Below are positions 9,901-12,400 of a DNA stretch of 12,400 nucleotides, in pieces (position 1 is the first letter of the stretch; each line of letters starts with the position of its first letter). A model generated the notes under the pieces. It made no database searches. It saw nothing but the letters and a program-made list of their open reading frames with translations, and was not told where the DNA came from. Source of the stretch: JAHBVY01 sp964415255 (lineage in GTDB: Bacteria; Myxococcota_A; Polyangia; Polyangiales; Polyangiaceae); assembly GCA_964415255.1 (NCBI GenBank), contig CAYQAC010000155.1, forward strand, positions 1 through 12,400, in the 5' to 3' direction. Made by a program: the position numbers and the translations under genes.

Positions 9901-12400
9901 TTATCGAGCTGACCCGTCATCACTAGCAACGTCGCCGTGGAGCGGCGCAGGTGACCAAACCCCCAGGCCCAGCGCTCCGTGAGCGCTTCAGGCTCAGTGT
10001 CCCAGGTCATCTTGGTGCGATCCTGGGAATCGCAACCATCCCGACCAACCTCATCACTTTCACACCCTGCCGCGAAGTCTTGATACCCTGGCTGATGCCG
10101 AGGAACCGTAGCGCTAGGCTCTCCCGAACGGAAACAGTTGAGCCGATTCGACCAGAACACTGAGCCCGTTTGCAGTCCCGCTTCGGACTGAACGCACGGC
10201 GGGAGGTTCTGCTGGTTGTCACGATGCTCGCGACGCGTCTGGAACACCGTCGAGCCGCCATACTGGAGCACGTAGTTGTCGCCAAACTCTTCCTTATAGA
10301 ACAGCGACCCAGCGATCCCCTGCACCACCCTCTGATCGAGAGCTGGCACGATTTCATTCAAGATGTAGTTCTCTCGCCGCCTGGCAATAACCGTAGGATC
10401 TGAACTTGGCGGCTCGTCAATCGTGGGATCGTCGTAGTAGCGGAGCCGCGTGAGCGGGGCGCAAGTCGCTGCGGCTCGCGACTCCACCGCCGCCAGGCGC
10501 AGGGTGTACGGCACCGGTACCGCCTCATACCCAGAGGGTAAGCTGAGGTAGTCTGCGCACTTCACCTTGTTCGCGCCCAGTGCGCTCTCGTCGCGAACTA
10601 GATCATTGGGCCGATAGGCCACCGGGCAAGTGCCGAGCCCTGGAGGACAACCATCCGTCGGGCACCCGCACAGCTTGCCGTTGTAACTCCAGAGACACAT
10701 CTGCTGGTCGCCGAGCGCGGCGCCAGCCACCTCCGTGTCGTTCCCCGCGCTGCTGACACAGTCATTTCCCGCATGGGAATCTGCGCCGCACTCCTCGTCG
10801 AGCGCCGCTTGAGCGGCCTCGGCCTTCTCGTCCATCGAGAGCCCAAACAGCAACAGCTCGTCGCCCAGGCGGTCCGCCTCCTGGGCCGCGGCCTTGGCCT
10901 TGTCCAGGTACTGGGCCCAGGAGCGCTCGTAGCCGCGGCCCGCCTCCGGCTGACCGTTCACCTCGGATTCGAGCGGCGGCCACAGGTCCGCCGGCAATCC
11001 GGCGCAGGTGTCGCGCAGCTGAGAGCAGTCGTCCGTCCGCGGCGTGAGCGCGTTCTGCAGCACCTGCTCATAGGTGCCGCCTGCGGGCGAGATCACCCGG
11101 CGCGTCCAGCCTGGCTCGATCTCCAGTGACGTCGGGGTCGGCACCACGCCACCAAAGGCAGACGGAACGGGGAGCTTGGAGTGCAGCCGAAGCACGTACA
11201 CCACCTCGTCCACGCGGATGGGGGAGTCCGGCTGGTCCGGCTTGGGCAGCCGAGTGATCACCTTGGAGAGCGTGCCGCCGCCCAAGTCCGCGTGCACGCT
11301 GTTCGCCGCGTAGCTCGCGCCGGGGTTCAGGCGATGGATGTAGTCGTCAGCGTCGCAGGGCTTGTCGTCGACCTTCCCCTCCAACACGCAGGTCAGGCCT
11401 TGCAGCGACTGAACGACCCAATACTCCTCCTGAGGTGTACTGCCCTCACCAGGGACCCCGTGCACCTCCACCTTCAGCTGGTCGACCGTGAGGCCATCCC
11501 CCAGGCCGATCCAGAACTCGAGGCGCCGCCCGCCCACGTCTTCCTTCAAGGCCTGCTGAAAGCGCTCCGCCGCATCGTAGAGGTAGGGATCGACCAGCGA
11601 GACGCTGCCGCCATCCGGCACGCCGTAAGCGGTCTGCACCAGCAGATGCCCCGTTTGCTGCACCGCGTCGAGGCCGCGGATGGAGCCCGCCAAGGAGTAC
11701 GAGTAGCTCGTGACGCTCGCGGTGTTCATCGCGCCCGTGGCGGAAATATCCCCGAGGAAATGCGCGGAGACCGCCGCCGCTGGGAGCCCCTGAACGCTGC
11801 GATGAAGGCCCGAAGCGACCTCCACTCCGGGGATCTCTGGGTGCGGGCGAACCGTCACCGCGCGCCCCTCGAGCGCCGCTTCGGCGCACAGGTAGTCCAC
11901 CGCTAGGCTGATGTCAGCGCGGCTGACGCCCTGCTCTTGGAGCACCTCGTCGGTCCCCTGGTACGAGAGCCCCTGGTAAAAGCGCAGGATCTGGGCGATG
12001 CCGTCTGCCGCGTTGGCGTTCGGCGCAACCTGCATACCCCGAATGAGGTCGATGCTGATCTGAATCCTATCGTTGCCGGAAATGGGTGGACACACTGGCA
12101 CCCCAGTCGGCCCCAGTCGACCGCCGCCCTCCTCCTGGGCGCCGCAGCCGGCGAGCCCGAGGGTGTGCACCCCCGGCCCGGGTTGGATGACCGTGCTCTG
12201 GGAAGGCGCCATCGTCAGCAGGCGAGCGACGGCTACCGCTGAGTTGACCTGACCATTCCAAGCAGTCGCCGCCTCATCCGGGGCGGCGTTGCCCCCATCG
12301 ATCTGCACCTGCGCCGCCGCGCGCATGGCGTCCGTCGTGAGCGAGATGGCGCGGGAGTATTGGTTCGACGCATCCAGGTAGCTCTGGAGCAGCACGTCGG
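6477..12400 (-). CDS. Giant Cys-rich protein, probable diverged TcA-like (Tc toxin A) pore subunit, N-terminus outside window
   Basis: An open frame enters at the right edge and stops with TGA at 6479-6477; about 1974 codons are visible. Residues are counted from the GTG codon at 12395, which is probably internal. Residues 1-480 are mixed and beta-rich. Residues 490-535 are a charged helix (SWAQYLDKAKAAAQEADRLG). Residues 540-1173 are Cys- and Trp-rich with no family I recognise. Residues 1212-1266 and 1303-1425 are long amphipathic helices flanking a hydrophobic hairpin tip (1267-1302, containing MFAGGAAAIASLIAG). Residues 1628-1740 look like a jelly-roll beta domain, and 1805-1972 are a C-terminal beta domain ending VEDLQLHWRYHYWTR. 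Canonical TcA proteins (about 2500 residues) end with pore helices followed by a TcB-binding domain finishing in a DVilhirYTAR-like pattern (recalled from memory). The layout, that ending and the TcB-type gene nine bases downstream support a TcA-like role: pentameric pore and translocation of the B/C payload. This is inference by architecture; an unrelated secreted helical protein is possible. Confidence 0.6.
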   Translation of the reverse strand, partial: DVLLQSYLDASNQYSRAISLTTDAMRAAAQVQIDGGNAAPDEAATAWNGQVNSAVAVARLLTMAPSQSTVIQPGPGVHTLGLAGCGAQEEGGGRLGPTGVPVCPPISGNDRIQISIDLIRGMQVAPNANAADGIAQILRFYQGLSYQGTDEVLQEQGVSRADISLAVDYLCAEAALEGRAVTVRPHPEIPGVEVASGLHRSVQGLPAAAVSAHFLGDISATGAMNTASVTSYSYSLAGSIRGLDAVQQTGHLLVQTAYGVPDGGSVSLVDPYLYDAAERFQQALKEDVGGRRLEFWIGLGDGLTVDQLKVEVHGVPGEGSTPQEEYWVVQSLQGLTCVLEGKVDDKPCDADDYIHRLNPGASYAANSVHADLGGGTLSKVITRLPKPDQPDSPIRVDEVVYVLRLHSKLPVPSAFGGVVPTPTSLEIEPGWTRRVISPAGGTYEQVLQNALTPRTDDCSQLRDTCAGLPADLWPPLESEVNGQPEAGRGYERSWAQYLDKAKAAAQEADRLGDELLLFGLSMDEKAEAAQAALDEECGADSHAGNDCVSSAGNDTEVAGAALGDQQMCLWSYNGKLCGCPTDGCPPGLGTCPVAYRPNDLVRDESALGANKVKCADYLSLPSGYEAVPVPYTLRLAAVESRAAATCAPLTRLRYYDDPTIDEPPSSDPTVIARRRENYILNEIVPALDQRVVQGIAGSLFYKEEFGDNYVLQYGGSTVFQTRREHRDNQQNLPPCVQSEAGLQTGSVFWSNRLNCFRSGEPSATVPRHQPGYQDFAAGCESDEVGRDGCDSQDRTKMTWDTEPEALTERWAWGFGHLRRSTATLLVMTGQLDKRMSLARPTWTHFDPNLAPPNDHLLYSSPDRGRCSSDHEASEPQWLSHCSQNGNQSRRSQSFCVNLVKRNEGPKLGGAPQQFNAFLPDVAPHVRWFWGPNGEPGPDWAPSATRSWGGGVDPQLIYCEPPISAQQDDREDDYVTQTHSSWFFDAWSPFTGGFMSHPAPFPKPNVAYQDALAKMWEIPPRGEHFCTESYDPPHRYLVWRSLCKRTNGADFVREWDQLKLSRNFMTKGKLPSDEVYADGDQVTKWLGRSSGHHLEFSQMLFDLTQGNYADVFGGAPPPFQYPLSQRNVFDALELACYASSSGGSEVSCDNLTTEDALALLETTEKVETIGGIVRCYGHAVNRVVDQLVMAPAPQALVENFSAGKPLPGLSLGGNYLTQLNAQYDSLVEIRAGLRAVANAYLDFSAAVLKIAQIERSRDARLHANSRRQLATMVSAMASAAGALSVEPKQMFAGGAAAIASLIAGNLEVVALKADGEALKGEAESQLLDQRQAILHSMESAKTSADKVVMAANNLNQATQALRLSQKRASRAKGRLTWESYAGEDGQDPQYVNTAMRRIYNTRLRRYELALGRAKRLAFIARRAIELRFGVDLQRQVGDLTLVEAPARWANEICEMQGIDYASIRDPGAVIGTGESESFGFTKDGENFATAYVGEYVAKLEDFVNSYPFDYPLKEGDDLAVISLADDIFGVTPMCHVAGPNLLHFSTAFDRNEADGISPGWATGGCEGEVESEEGDPEPWEGCVIADKVATWPPVVPGDLTPPGGAELYRLKNAGCLTDNCPLEPEASYPAIGYRGQRLQLGVGHHLATLYVREEAGRYSADAAWRITSAAGEVLAEAPLAVGTQWKREELPFYVESPGDYWLEIYPNAPATTPRLLPPGVEQEDGLQESWDGFYLAAAQVEVLPPAVTGTPSAASWAKTDVSRETSIGSCRELRGAELRKRFERRCEFVCADGIRVGCPAQSPDSIPTEVCFYEADFGITLEQVERGDLIRSGQLAIGNFNLRHNTLGVNLVGSGVTDCSTGSPSCYYSGFAEYSLRHDGTTRIRAHDGSSLAVTMQTGVVEHGKALAAERVLTNPPSTTDTSLMEPYLKGEFKGRPIQGSYTIRIWDDPALRWERVEDLQLHWRYHYWTRFRN
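7170..7520 (-). other. Jelly-roll-like beta domain in the TcA-like protein
   Basis: Residues about 1628-1740 read as short strands: GQRLQLGVG, ATLYVREEAGRY, AWRITSAAGEV, LPFYVESPGDYWLEIYPN and DGFYLAAAQVEVLP. The pattern resembles galactose-binding or pre-peptidase-type sandwiches, but I cannot name a family. It lies between the pore helices and the C-terminal domain. Confidence 0.4.
8490..8600 (-). other. Hydrophobic helical-hairpin tip of the TcA-like protein (putative membrane-inserting pore tip)
   Basis: Residues 1267-1302 alternate Ala/Met/Ser and Ala/Gly/Ile/Leu around a short turn (SVEPKQMF). They are the only long uncharged stretch between two extended charged helices. Tc A-subunits insert a hydrophobic tip between long pore helices into the target membrane. 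The assignment rests on position and composition only. Confidence 0.5.
8900..10450 (-). other. Lower-GC, Trp/Cys-rich central module of the TcA-like gene
   Basis: Hand counts give 31 of 60 G+C at 9421-9480 and again at 9721-9780, against 42 of 60 at 7261-7320. The encoded residues about 650-1165 are rich in Trp, His, Asp and Cys (RWFWGPNGEPGPDW, SSWFFDAWSPFTGGF) and resemble no family I know. In TcA proteins the middle holds variable receptor-binding domains, so an exchanged or fast-evolving recognition module is possible. Confidence 0.45.

Noticed and set aside
12120..12170. LAGC lipobox-like motif in the right-hand protein
   Set aside because: It is preceded by more than 80 in-frame residues in the window and lacks an upstream hydrophobic signal core, so it is not a lipoprotein N-terminus.
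12393..12395. GTG at 12395 as the start of the right-hand gene
   Set aside because: The frame stays open to the window edge, no ribosome site or signal peptide is visible, and the sequence after it is mid-protein in character.

Overview
The window is one dense, high-GC, single-strand block. Two very large minus-strand genes fill it, reading from right to left, and both run off the window. The GC-rich codon use, the Cys-rich secreted giant proteins and an SpvB/TcdB/RHS protein with a Sec signal peptide suggest a myxobacterium-like (Myxococcota/Deltaproteobacteria) genome. That assignment is inference; nothing here is a taxonomic marker. The ten Ns at 5144-5153 show that this is a draft scaffold.

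Right half (12400 to 6477, minus): the last 1974 or so codons of a giant protein whose N-terminus lies outside the window. It has a beta-rich, Cys-rich N-terminal half, a lower-GC Trp/Cys-rich middle, and a long Cys-free alpha-helical segment with a hydrophobic Ala/Gly hairpin tip. A jelly-roll-like domain and a C-terminal beta domain follow. The order 'long helices, hydrophobic tip, helices, C-terminal beta domain' is that of the TcA (pore/translocator) subunit of Tc toxins, so I read it as a diverged TcA-like protein (moderate confidence).

Left half (6467 to 1, minus): nine bases after that stop begins a second giant gene. It encodes a signal peptide, SpvB N-terminal domain, DxNxDG-type FG-GAP/VCBS repeats (beta-propeller), TcdB middle region and many RHS/YD repeats. 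This is the TcB subunit joined in one frame to the RHS shell of TcC. At least 2135 codons are visible, and the C-terminal part (end of the RHS core and any toxin payload) lies beyond position 1.

The second gene looks truncated in the raw sequence because the N gap is flanked by perfect 48-base inverted arms. The right arm is an assembly fold-back. Collapsing 5144-5204 (61 bases) restores one open frame from 6467 to the window edge and the expected SpvB-family sequence.

Together the pair reads as an exported, Tc-like toxin (A-type pore plus fused B/C cocoon) encoded as a translationally coupled two-gene unit. There are no RNA genes, insertion sequences, CRISPR arrays or gene-free stretches over 300 bases.
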